From JAIBDK01 sp965261915 (GTDB lineage: Bacteria; Pseudomonadota; Gammaproteobacteria; Arenicellales; Poriferihabitantaceae), in NCBI GenBank assembly GCA_965261915.1, contig CBDHDW010000013.1, forward strand, positions 2,294,001 through 2,358,000: 64,000 nucleotides of DNA, given 5' to 3'. Shown in pieces: positions 54,509 to 63,289 of this stretch. Every line of letters begins with the position of its first letter. Position 1 is the first letter of the stretch. A program made the translations under genes and the position numbers. Below the pieces are notes generated by a model. The model did not search any database, was not told where the DNA came from, and saw only the letters and a program-made list of their open reading frames with translations.

Positions 54509-55939
54509 ATGAGTTGGATTTACAAAACCGCTGTTGAACAACGCGCTGCTCTGGATCGTGGTGAAATATCTTCCCTCGAACTGCTCGAGGAAACCATCGC
54601 TCACACAAAGCAGCTCAGTCCGTACATAAACCCAATTGCTTTACCGCTCTATGATCGAGCCAGGAAATCCGCTCTCGCGGCAGATAAGAAATTGGCCCGA
54701 AGAAAGGGCGGAGCATTGTGTGGTATTCCCGTCACCATAAAAGACTCTCAATGGTTAGCCGGTGTTCCATGTTCAAACGGTTCGCTGACACTTAAAGATT
54801 TTGTGCCAACAGAAACCTCTCGCGCTGTCCAGCGTCTCGAGGAGGCTGACGCGGTAATTTTTGCAAAAACCACATGTCCGGAATACAGTTTAAGCGGTAT
54901 CACAGAATCGGAAATTTACGGTCGTACCGCTAACCCCTGGGATATTACCCGGACATCCGGGGGATCTTCAGGAGGGGCTGCAGCGGCTGTCGCTTCCGGC
55001 ATGGGAAGCTTGTCCCTTGGCGGTGATGGTGGTGGCTCGATTCGTATACCGTCCGCATTTTGTGGTGTAACCGGATTCAAGCCCAGCCACGGAAAAGTTC
55101 CAAGAGCACCCGGTTTTTCTACCTGGGAGTCGCTGGTCGCCTACGGGCCTATAAGCCGCTCGGTTGGTGATGCAGAACTGATGTATCGTGCGCTCATCAA
55201 GGAATCATCTGAGCCTGCAGAAAACGAAGATAGCAAATCATTTAAATTTATCGCAACAGAAGATCTTGGTTTTGCACCGCTAGACGACGACGTGCGTTTT
55301 GCGTTTCGATCAGCGATTGAAAAACTTCAGTTCGCTGGGCACCAAATTCAATATGACAACCCGGGTTTAGTCTCATCCGTTGTGCCTTGGGCGGTCACTG
55401 CGACCCACGACATGTGGCAGCACAAAGGCGAAATCCGAAATGATCTTACCAAGTCTCTTGCCATGGGTCGTCGCGCTCGGGAATTCATTGATTTAGGCAG
55501 CACCTTTACGGAGCATGAACTTGCAGACGCCCAGATACAAAGAACGCAAATTCATGATGCCTATATGGCGTTGTTCAAACGCAATCGTTCAGAAGTATTG
55601 CTTTCTCCCACGCTGGGCTGCGAAGCATTTACGCATGACACAACCTATCCTCAAAGCATTGGTTCACAGGCAATTACCCATCCGTGGCTGGATTGGGCCG
55701 GATTTCTCTATGATGCCAACCTCGCCGGGTTGCCTGCTTGTAGTATTCCAATGGGATTAGGCGATGAAGGTTTACCGCTATCGCTGCAAATCATTGGCCC
55801 TCCAGGGTCAGACAGTCAGGTTTTAAAGGCCTCACGAATTGTAGAAACAATACTGTCCTGGAATAACCCCGAATTCGATCTCGAAAGTTACTTGCCAACG
55901 AGCGGTTTTTCATCGGCCCAAATTACGGCATCGGTCTAG
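54509..55939 (+). CDS. Amidase-signature family hydrolase
   Basis: 476 residues. The Ser-cisSer-Lys triad region is visible: Lys in CGIPVTIKDSQW, the Gly/Ser-rich signature TSGGSSGGAAAAVASGMG, and the nucleophile Ser in LGGDGGGSIRIPSAFCG. Members hydrolyse amides and include GatA; no gatB or gatC is nearby, so this is a stand-alone amidase. The Liv-type importer begins about 500 bases downstream on the same strand and might supply its substrate, although nothing links them directly. Confidence 0.9.
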   Translation: MSWIYKTAVEQRAALDRGEISSLELLEETIAHTKQLSPYINPIALPLYDRARKSALAADKKLARRKGGALCGIPVTIKDSQWLAGVPCSNGSLTLKDFVPTETSRAVQRLEEADAVIFAKTTCPEYSLSGITESEIYGRTANPWDITRTSGGSSGGAAAAVASGMGSLSLGGDGGGSIRIPSAFCGVTGFKPSHGKVPRAPGFSTWESLVAYGPISRSVGDAELMYRALIKESSEPAENEDSKSFKFIATEDLGFAPLDDDVRFAFRSAIEKLQFAGHQIQYDNPGLVSSVVPWAVTATHDMWQHKGEIRNDLTKSLAMGRRAREFIDLGSTFTEHELADAQIQRTQIHDAYMALFKRNRSEVLLSPTLGCEAFTHDTTYPQSIGSQAITHPWLDWAGFLYDANLAGLPACSIPMGLGDEGLPLSLQIIGPPGSDSQVLKASRIVETILSWNNPEFDLESYLPTSGFSSAQITASV

Positions 55940-56132
55940 TTTACCGTACGCTCTATGGTACGAAAGCGTTGTTGAGACACGCTGCATTCTGGTAAATTTC
56001 CATGATCAGATTCTCGGTTATAGTCTGAGAATTGCACTTTGTATTGCTGTCTGTTCAATATGAGCATGCTGTATTGAATGCGCTATGATCGGGACTTCGA
56101 GCTATCAAAGAACAGGAAGGAGTACCAGGAGT

Positions 56133-56321
56133 ATGAAAAATTATTTTAAGATGGGCCAAGAGCTTGAACTTGAACTGAGTCCCCGACTGCAAATGGTTCA
56201 CGTCGTAAGCAATCGACTGTTTGTTTCCAAGACATTTGACGGTATCCTCAAGGTTTATTTAATAAACGCTATTTTACATTTTAGTCGTGCCACTAGGCGG
56301 ATTTATGCAAAGGTCTCGTAG
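56133..56321 (+). CDS. Possible small protein of 62 residues
   Basis: ATG 56133 follows a strong ribosome site, AAGGAG at 56117-56122, and opens MKNYFKMGQELELELSPRLQ. The sequence has no recognised motif. It lies in a 495-base gap between the amidase and the binding-protein gene; the rest of the gap shows only a weak CGTAC/GTACG inverted repeat near 55945. It may be non-coding. Confidence 0.25.
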   Translation: MKNYFKMGQELELELSPRLQMVHVVSNRLFVSKTFDGILKVYLINAILHFSRATRRIYAKVS

Positions 56322-56434
56322 AATTAAAGAATTCGAAGCTCTCTTCGGGTTAAAATCGTTGCCTTGAGTGAAGAAACAACGCTGCAAAGGCGATTTCTGA
56401 ATCTCGTGTAATCAACAATTTCGGGAGTATAAAA

Positions 56435-57628
56435 ATGCACAAAAAATCATTTTGCGCGAAGGCTTTTGCCATCGTTGCACTCATCGGCTTGCCGGGTATG
56501 GCATCCGCAGATAGTGTCAAAATCGGTTTCGTGACGACCTTAACCACACCGGCAGGCATTATTGGTCAGGATATGCAAAATGCGGTTAATCTTGCGGTTG
56601 AACATCTGGGCGGTAAGATGGCTGACAAAGATATAGAAGTGATATTTGAAGATGATGGTTTTAAACCGGAAATCGGTAAGCAAAAAACCGACAAACTGGT
56701 GAAAAAAGATGATGTCGATTTTGTGGCCGGTTATATCTGGTCCCACGTACTGCTCGCGTCGAGTAAATCCGTTCTCGATTCAGGCAAAATCCTTATCAGC
56801 TCAAACGCAGGGCCTTCTCAGTTGGCGGGCGAAGGTTGTCATGAAAATTTCTTTTCTACATCCTGGCAGAACGACCAAACGCCTATGGCGATGGGTGAAG
56901 TCCTGAATTCACAGGGCGTTAAATCGTTGTATGTGATGGCTCCCAACTATGCCGCAGGCAAAAATATGGTTGCTGGCGTAGAGCGGGTATTTGACGGCGA
57001 AATCGTCGGCAAGGACATGACGAAGTGGGGTAAGGATAAGCAACTCGATTTCTCTGCTGAGCTTGCCAAAGCCAAAGCTTCGGGTGCCGACGGACTGTTT
57101 ATTTTTTATCCGGGTAGTGCGGGCGGCGCTTTTATTAAGCAGTACCAGCAAGCCGGCCTGAAAGATTTGCTGCCGCTATATAGTGTGTTTACCGTTGATT
57201 CCATTTCACTGCCGAAGTTTCAATCTGCCAATATGGAAGGTGTTATGGGCTCGAAAAGCACCATGTTCTGGGCACCCGACCTCGATAACGCGGCGAATCA
57301 AAAATTTGTTAGTGATTTCAAAGCGAAACACGGCGGCTATCCATCGTTTTATGCGGCGCAGTCTTATGACACCATTATGTTAATCAATAGTGCGGTTGTT
57401 GCTGTTGGCGGTAATCTCGATGATACCGATGCACTTCGTGCGGCGATGGAAAAAGCAGATTTTGATTCCATCCGCGGTAGCTTTAGCTATGGCAACAATC
57501 ACTTGCCTGTGCAGAATTTTTATTTGCGTGAAGTGGTCACTGATGCCGATGGCAACTGGACCACCAGCGTGACCCAGACAATTTATGAAAATCACCAGGA
57601 TCCTTACGCAGCAGAATGCGCGCTGTAA
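56435..57628 (+). CDS. Liv-type ABC transporter substrate-binding protein
   Basis: 397 residues with a signal peptide (MHKKSFCAKAFAIVALIGLP, cleavage likely after MASA). The mature part, SVKIGFVTTLTTPAGIIGQD and the VDFVAGYIWSHVLLASS region, is the periplasmic-binding fold of LivJ/AmiC-like proteins. It captures a small amino-acid- or amide-like ligand in the periplasm. It is the first gene of the importer operon and is followed by an attenuator hairpin. The ligand is unknown. Confidence 0.92.
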   Translation: MHKKSFCAKAFAIVALIGLPGMASADSVKIGFVTTLTTPAGIIGQDMQNAVNLAVEHLGGKMADKDIEVIFEDDGFKPEIGKQKTDKLVKKDDVDFVAGYIWSHVLLASSKSVLDSGKILISSNAGPSQLAGEGCHENFFSTSWQNDQTPMAMGEVLNSQGVKSLYVMAPNYAAGKNMVAGVERVFDGEIVGKDMTKWGKDKQLDFSAELAKAKASGADGLFIFYPGSAGGAFIKQYQQAGLKDLLPLYSVFTVDSISLPKFQSANMEGVMGSKSTMFWAPDLDNAANQKFVSDFKAKHGGYPSFYAAQSYDTIMLINSAVVAVGGNLDDTDALRAAMEKADFDSIRGSFSYGNNHLPVQNFYLREVVTDADGNWTTSVTQTIYENHQDPYAAECAL

Positions 57629-57666
57629 ATTTTGTATAGATCAATATAGATTCCAATAGTGAAGAA

Positions 57667-57702
57667 AAGCCGTACGACAGATATCGTGCGGTTTGTTTTT
57701 TG
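57667..57702 (+). terminator. Intercistronic hairpin terminator/attenuator
   Basis: An 11-bp stem (AAGCCGTACGA with TCGTGCGGTTT, two G-T pairs) around a six-base loop is followed by a T-rich run. It lies between the binding-protein and permease genes, so part of the transcripts would stop here. This would explain higher expression of the binding protein than of the membrane parts. Confidence 0.75.
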
Positions 57703-57708
57703 ATTGGT

Positions 57709-58638
57709 ATGGATTGGCATCTTCTGATATCGCAATTACTCAATGGCCTGCAGCTAGGGTTGTTGTTGTTTTTGCTTGCGTCCGGGCTAACGCTGATATT
57801 TGGCATTATGGACTTTATCAATCTGTCCCACGGCTCGTTTTACATGATAGGTGCTTTTGTTTGCGCATCGCTGGTTGAAACAACCCATTCATTTTTTTTC
57901 TCAATTGCTGTGGCCATCATCGCCGTTTTTTTTGTCGGTGCATTGGTAGAGCGTTTCATTGCCAGGAAACTCTACCAACAAGACCATCTTGATCATGTGC
58001 TGGTAACCTTCGGCCTGATTCTGGTTTTTGATACTCTAGCGACGCTGATATGGGGTTCGGCGGGGAAAACCATTCGATTGCCCGAATGGTTGAATGGTCA
58101 GATAACCATTATGTCTTTTGTCATTCCGAGTTACAGGCTGTTGATTCTCTGTGCAGGCATTTTGGTCGCAGTGGCGCTGTACTTTCTGGTGACTCGCAGT
58201 CGACTTGGAATGTTGATTCGGGCGGGCGCTTCCAACCGCGCCATGGTTGCGGCACTGGGTATTAATATCGATCGTTTGTATTTGATTGTGTTCGCAATTG
58301 GTGCTGCGATGGCGGGATTTGCCGGTATGCTGATTGCGCCAATAACTGAAGCGAGTATCGGCATGGGCAACGAAATTATTATCATCGCTTTTGTTGTGGT
58401 GATTGTGGGCGGCATCGGTTCAATAAAAGGCGCATTTTATAGTGCGATTCTGATAGGATTTATCGATACATTGGGGCGTTCCTATCTTGACGATCTTCTT
58501 AAGCTGGCCGTGTCCGATCAGGCTGCGGAAACTGCCGCACCCGCGCTTTCGGCGATGATGATTTATATTTTAATGGCAGCAATTTTGGTGTTTAAACCCC
58601 AGGGATTATTCCCGCCGACGGGTGCGCATAAAGCCTGA
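57709..58638 (+). CDS. Branched-chain-type ABC permease LivH
   Basis: 309 residues from ATG 57709 with about eight helices. LLISQLLNGLQLGLLLFLLA and GLTLIFGIMDFINLSHGSFYMIG are the standard LivH N-terminus. NGQITIMSF and MVAALGINIDRLYLIVFAIGAAMAGFAG cover the cytoplasmic coupling region. It is the first membrane subunit; its stop overlaps the next start by one base (TGATG). Confidence 0.92.
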   Translation: MDWHLLISQLLNGLQLGLLLFLLASGLTLIFGIMDFINLSHGSFYMIGAFVCASLVETTHSFFFSIAVAIIAVFFVGALVERFIARKLYQQDHLDHVLVTFGLILVFDTLATLIWGSAGKTIRLPEWLNGQITIMSFVIPSYRLLILCAGILVAVALYFLVTRSRLGMLIRAGASNRAMVAALGINIDRLYLIVFAIGAAMAGFAGMLIAPITEASIGMGNEIIIIAFVVVIVGGIGSIKGAFYSAILIGFIDTLGRSYLDDLLKLAVSDQAAETAAPALSAMMIYILMAAILVFKPQGLFPPTGAHKA

Positions 58639-59594
58639 TGAAGACGCCGTTTACCTTTTCCACAAAAGTGTATTGGGCATTCGCTGTTCTCTTGTTTTTT
58701 GTGCCGCTCTACACCAGTCTGGCGGAGCAGGCTTTTTACCTGGATTTGATGACGCGCGTGCTCATTCTCGCGATTGCCGCAGTGAGCTTAAACCTGATCC
58801 TGGGTTATGGTGGCATGATTAGTTTAGGCCACGCTGCATTTATTGGTATTGGTGCTTATTGCGTCGGCATTCCTTCGTACTATGACGTATACAACGGTTA
58901 TATTCATCTCGGTTTGAGCGTTTTTTTCAGCGCGTTATTCGCCTTGATAACCGGTATGATTTGCTTACGTACAAAGGGGGTGTATTTCATTATGATAACG
59001 CTCGCGTTTGCACAAATGCTCTATTTTACTTTCGTCAGTCTGGATGAGTACGGCGCAGATGACGGGCTATTAATTTACCAGCGAAGCGAGCTCGGAATTG
59101 TAGACATTGAAAATCCTGTCAGCCTGTATTACACCGTACTGGTTGTGCTGCTCGGCTTTGTTTGGTTGTCGCACAAGATTATTCATGCACGTTTTGGTCG
59201 TGTGATCATTGGCTCACGCCACAATGATGAGCGAATGCAGGCGCTCGGCTACAACCCCTATCACTACAAGCTGGCTTGTTATGTCATTTCCGGAACAATG
59301 GCCGGGGTTGGAGGATTTTTTCTCGGTAATTTCACCAATTATATTAGTCCGGAAATGATGGACTGGACGCATTCCGGTGAGCTCATATTCATGATTGTTT
59401 TGGGCGGCACCGGTATATTGTTTGCCCCCGTTGTTGGTACCACGGTTTTTCTTTTGCTGGAAGAATTTCTCTCCGAAATAACCGTCGACTGGCATTTGAT
59501 TTTTGGGCTGATGCTTATTGCGCTGGTCTTGTTTGGTAAGGGTGGGCTACATGGTTTGCTCGAACGATTTGCTAAAAAACGGAATCAATCGTGA
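58638..59594 (+). CDS. Branched-chain-type ABC permease LivM
   Basis: 318 residues. LNLILGYGGMISLGHAAFIGIGAY is the LivM signature; RTKGVYFIMITLAFAQMLYF and HNDERMQALGYNPYHYKLACYVISG follow. It pairs with LivH to form the channel. The last codons overlap livG by four bases. Confidence 0.92.
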   Translation: MKTPFTFSTKVYWAFAVLLFFVPLYTSLAEQAFYLDLMTRVLILAIAAVSLNLILGYGGMISLGHAAFIGIGAYCVGIPSYYDVYNGYIHLGLSVFFSALFALITGMICLRTKGVYFIMITLAFAQMLYFTFVSLDEYGADDGLLIYQRSELGIVDIENPVSLYYTVLVVLLGFVWLSHKIIHARFGRVIIGSRHNDERMQALGYNPYHYKLACYVISGTMAGVGGFFLGNFTNYISPEMMDWTHSGELIFMIVLGGTGILFAPVVGTTVFLLLEEFLSEITVDWHLIFGLMLIALVLFGKGGLHGLLERFAKKRNQS

Positions 59595-60328
59595 TTTTAC
59601 AGATCAATAATCTCAGTAAATCGTTTGGGGGTATTCGCGCCATTCATAATGTCAGTCTAGGGATCGAAAAAAATGAAGCCCACGCAATTGTTGGACCAAA
59701 CGGCGCTGGAAAAACGACATTGATTTCCCAGTTGTCTGGCGTGTTAAAACCTGACCACGGCGAAATCGTATTCAATGGTAAGGAGATTACCCACGCCGCT
59801 GCGAGTAAGCGTGCACATTTGGGGCTGGCACGTTCGTTTCAGGTAACCAGCGTCATTCTGGCTATGACCGTCGTCGAAAATGTCATGTTATCAGTGCAGT
59901 CCATTACCGGTCATTCATTCCGCTTCTGGTCACCCGCAGTCGAGGAACCCGGTTTGCTTGACCAGGCGCGATTGCATCTATCTGAAGTTGGCCTTGAGGC
60001 GCGTGAGAACACTGTCGCTTCAGAACTTTCGCATGGTGAGCAGCGTCAGCTTGAACTGGCCATGGCTTTAGCGCTGAAGCCAAAAATGTTGTTGCTGGAT
60101 GAGCCAACCGCCGGCATGAGTAAAGAAGAAACCGGTAAAATGATTGAGTTGCTCGCCGGGTTTGACGGTAAAGTCAGCATGTTACTGGTTGAACATGATA
60201 TGGATGCCGTTTTCCGTTTGGCCAGGCGTACCTCTGTATTGGTTGGCGGTGAAATTATCGCGTCCGATGAAACTGATGCGATTCGCAGAAACCCGGATGT
60301 TCAAAAAGCCTATCTGGGGGATTCGTAA
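59591..60328 (+). CDS. Branched-chain-type ABC ATPase LivG
   Basis: 245 residues, GTG start. Walker A GPNGAGKTT, Q-loop in RSFQVTSV, signature ELSHGEQRQLELAMAL, Walker B LLLDEPTAGM, and VEHDMDAVFRLA with the switch His. It energises the importer. Confidence 0.93.
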   Translation: MILQINNLSKSFGGIRAIHNVSLGIEKNEAHAIVGPNGAGKTTLISQLSGVLKPDHGEIVFNGKEITHAAASKRAHLGLARSFQVTSVILAMTVVENVMLSVQSITGHSFRFWSPAVEEPGLLDQARLHLSEVGLEARENTVASELSHGEQRQLELAMALALKPKMLLLDEPTAGMSKEETGKMIELLAGFDGKVSMLLVEHDMDAVFRLARRTSVLVGGEIIASDETDAIRRNPDVQKAYLGDS

Positions 60329-61033
60329 ATGAATCTGGTGGTGGAGCAACTCAACGCGTTTTATGGAAACAGCCAGATTTTGTTTGATCTGGGGTTGGAA
60401 ATCGAAACCGGCAGCGTGACCACACTGCTGGGCAGAAACGGCATGGGTAAAACCACCACGGTTAATTCCATCATGGGTAATATTCCGCTTTCCCAGGGAA
60501 CACTACAGTACAAAAACCAGTCAATCGCCGAACTGCCCGCCTTTAGACGCGCTCAGCTTGGTATTGGACTGGTGCCCGAGGGAAGGCAAATTTTCCCGAA
60601 TTTGAATGTGCGGGAAAACTTAATCGCGACGGCAGCTAACTATCGCAACAGCACCGACCCCTGGGCGCTGGAATCTGTTTTGGAACTGTTTCCGGCGTTA
60701 AAAGATCGACTTAACAACATGGGCAATCAGCTTTCTGGCGGAGAACAACAAATGCTTGCGATCGGAAGGGCTCTGATGCTGAATCCCGATTTACTGATTC
60801 TCGACGAAGCAACTGAGGGTTTGGCTCCGCTGGTCCGGCAGGAGATTTGGCAGCAGCTGGCAAAAATAAAACAAACTGGAATTTCGATACTGCTCATTGA
60901 TAAGAACCTTGAAGATTTGTGCCGAATCGCGGATCAGCACTATATTATTGAAAAGGGCTCGATAGTTTGGCGGGGCGACAATTTGGCGTTACAGTCTAAT
61001 CCAGAAGTTAAACATAGCTATCTCGGTATCTAA
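60329..61033 (+). CDS. Branched-chain-type ABC ATPase LivF
   Basis: 234 residues. Walker A GRNGMGKTTTVNSIMG, signature QLSGGEQQMLAIGRALM, Walker B LLILDEATEGLAP, and IDKNLEDLCRIADQ, where LivF has Asn-Leu in place of the classic His switch. It starts directly after the LivG stop and ends the operon. Downstream, 61034-61276 has no recognisable gene. Confidence 0.93.
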   Translation: MNLVVEQLNAFYGNSQILFDLGLEIETGSVTTLLGRNGMGKTTTVNSIMGNIPLSQGTLQYKNQSIAELPAFRRAQLGIGLVPEGRQIFPNLNVRENLIATAANYRNSTDPWALESVLELFPALKDRLNNMGNQLSGGEQQMLAIGRALMLNPDLLILDEATEGLAPLVRQEIWQQLAKIKQTGISILLIDKNLEDLCRIADQHYIIEKGSIVWRGDNLALQSNPEVKHSYLGI

Positions 61034-61276
61034 TTTATGCAGATTATTTAGAGGATAACCCGCTGATCTGTCCAAGAGAATACAATGCGGTCGAAGATTT
61101 TCAGGAAGATCGAATCGCATTGTTGGTACACGATACCGTGTACTGGCCGACCATTTTTTTGGGGCGTTACGTGCGGGAGTAATACCAGCGGCGCTAAATA
61201 CGCTGTTAAATACAGACCAGTATCGATATATTATCTGATACCAGAAAAAGCATTGTTCGTTTCACAACGGATTGTC

Positions 61277-62527
61277 TTATCTGAGTGCCCCTCCGTGAAG
61301 AGAGCGGTAACAGGGGTTGCCACCGATTCGATAGCTGAGTTCAGCCGGGTCTGTCACATCCCAGATAACCAGATCAGCTCGCTTACCGCATTCCAGCGTA
61401 CCGATTTCTGATTCAAGGCCAAGCGCCCTTGCTGCATTTCGGGTTACCCCGGCAAGACTTTCTTCTGGTGTTAAGCCAAAAAATGTACATCCCATGCTGA
61501 GCATTAACAGCAACGATCCGACAGGCGAACTGCCGGGATTACTGTCCGATGCGAGGGCGATATCAACGTTGCTGTTCCGCAAAGCTTGTACGGGCGGTAG
61601 TTTGGTTTCGCGTAAACAGTAAAATGCACCGGGAAGTAATACCGCAACCGTGCCGTTTTCCGCCAGCGTAACGACATCGGATTCATCCAGAAATTCGAGG
61701 TGATCCACCGAGAGCGCGTTTTTATTCGACGCTATGACAGCGCCTTTCAGGTCACTCAACTGCTCGGCGTGTAATTTGATCGGTAAATCATATTTTTTAG
61801 CGGCATCAAAAACCCGAGACACCTGCTCGGGAGAAAACGCAATTCCTTCACAAAACGCATCCACTGCATCGGCGAGATTTTCATTCGCCATGGCAGGCAG
61901 CATTTCATTGCAGACGAGGTCAATATAATCGTTCGGGCGACCGATGTACTCTGGCGGGAGTGCGTGTGCGCCGAGGAAGCTGGTAACAACCTGAAGCGGA
62001 TTATCTTTGCCCAGCTGACGAGCTGCGCGGAGCATTTTCGCCTCATCCTGGATGTTCAATCCGTAGCCTGACTTGATCTCTACCGTGGTTACCCCTTCGT
62101 CAATCAAGCCCTGAAGCCTGGGTTGCGACTGCGTTACCAGATCCGCCTCGCTGGCTTCACGAGTATCTCGAACAGTGGAAATAATGCCGCCGCCGGCTTT
62201 GGCGATTTCTTCGTAACGCGCGCCATTCAAACGCATCTCGAATTCTTTGGCTCGATGGCCGCCGTAAACAAGATGGGTATGACAATCAATAAGACCGGGT
62301 GTCAGGAGACGGGATTCACAATCCAGCGAGACTGCGGATTCCTCAATTTGTTGTTTCGAAATGAGATCCGTATCACCGATCCAGCATATTCGGTCACCGC
62401 TTACGGCGATTGCGGCGTTCTCTTGCAGACCAAACGGAAGATTTCCGCCACACATCGTCGCAATCCGCGCATTGTAGAAAACGGCATCCCAGTTTGTCTT
62501 GCCTGGTTTTTTGTTCACGGTATTCAT
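61277..62527 (-). CDS. hutI: Imidazolonepropionase
   Basis: 416 residues from ATG 62527 (MNTVNKK); a TTG at 62548 also opens the frame. It has the amidohydrolase fold with metal motif LIDCHTHLVYGGHRAKEFEMRL, then KSGYGLN, the FLGAHALPPEY loop, and ASDSNPGSSPVGSLLLMLSMG with the late Asp. It hydrolyses 4-imidazolone-5-propionate to N-formimino-L-glutamate in histidine breakdown. The other hut genes are not in the window. It is divergent from def across about 46 bases. Confidence 0.95.
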   Translation of the reverse strand: MNTVNKKPGKTNWDAVFYNARIATMCGGNLPFGLQENAAIAVSGDRICWIGDTDLISKQQIEESAVSLDCESRLLTPGLIDCHTHLVYGGHRAKEFEMRLNGARYEEIAKAGGGIISTVRDTREASEADLVTQSQPRLQGLIDEGVTTVEIKSGYGLNIQDEAKMLRAARQLGKDNPLQVVTSFLGAHALPPEYIGRPNDYIDLVCNEMLPAMANENLADAVDAFCEGIAFSPEQVSRVFDAAKKYDLPIKLHAEQLSDLKGAVIASNKNALSVDHLEFLDESDVVTLAENGTVAVLLPGAFYCLRETKLPPVQALRNSNVDIALASDSNPGSSPVGSLLLMLSMGCTFFGLTPEESLAGVTRNAARALGLESEIGTLECGKRADLVIWDVTDPAELSYRIGGNPCYRSLHGGALR

Positions 62528-62573
62528 ATACGGTATAGAATAGCGCAATCATAACGCGAACCTGACAACAAAA

Positions 62574-63149
62574 ATGGCTATTCGAGAAATACTGCAAATT
62601 GGGCATCCGATTCTTGCCGCGCGTGCCAACGAAGTCGCAGTCGATCAAATCGGGAGCCACGAAGTACAAGGCTGGATTGATGACATGATTGATACCATGC
62701 GGGATGCGAATGGTGCGGGCATTGCTGCAAACCAAATTGGTATACCCAGGCGAATATTCACCATAGAAATAGGCAGTAATCCACGCTACCCCTATAAACC
62801 GCCGGTACCGTTAACCGTCGTCATTAACCCCGAAATCAAATTTCTCAGCGATCTGACCTTTGAATCCAATGAAGGTTGTTTATCGGTTCCCCAAATACGG
62901 GGAGTGGTTCACAGAAACGTTGAAATCGAAGTAAGCTACTACGATCGCGAAAGCAAACATCACCAGCACGAAGTCAAAGGTTATTCGGCCTGTACCTGGC
63001 AACATGAATACGACCACCTTGACGGCATTCTGTTTCCCCACCGCGTTGCCGACCCAACCACATTTACCTCGTGGTCAATTTTTCAGGAATATGTACAAAA
63101 AGACTTCGCCAATACTGTCCGCGGCTTGGTTGAAAATTGGGGTGCTTGA
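62574..63149 (+). CDS. def: Peptide deformylase
   Basis: 191 residues. All three metal motifs are present: GAGIAANQIG, EGCLSVP with the Cys ligand, and QHEYDHLDG with the HExxH pair. It removes the formyl group from nascent proteins. It is a stand-alone copy without fmt beside it, so it may be a second deformylase; the extra loop GSNPRYPYKPPVPLTV fits type I variants of non-operonic genes. Confidence 0.93.
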   Translation: MAIREILQIGHPILAARANEVAVDQIGSHEVQGWIDDMIDTMRDANGAGIAANQIGIPRRIFTIEIGSNPRYPYKPPVPLTVVINPEIKFLSDLTFESNEGCLSVPQIRGVVHRNVEIEVSYYDRESKHHQHEVKGYSACTWQHEYDHLDGILFPHRVADPTTFTSWSIFQEYVQKDFANTVRGLVENWGA

Positions 63150-63289
63150 TCGCTGGAATCCTTTATCGGTTTTGACGAAACAAAGCGGTTGAGTCGGGGC
63201 GCGTTTTAAGCGCAAAATCAACTATCTGTTTACCCAATTCAGGAGTTATCAATGACAACTTCTTCGTAATTCCGACAACGAACTGGCGT

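Noticed and set aside
61034..61276. Open stretch ending in a VYWPTIFLGRYVRE-like peptide downstream of livF
   Set aside because: No start codon with ribosome site and no recognised family; could be a decayed gene end but is not supported.
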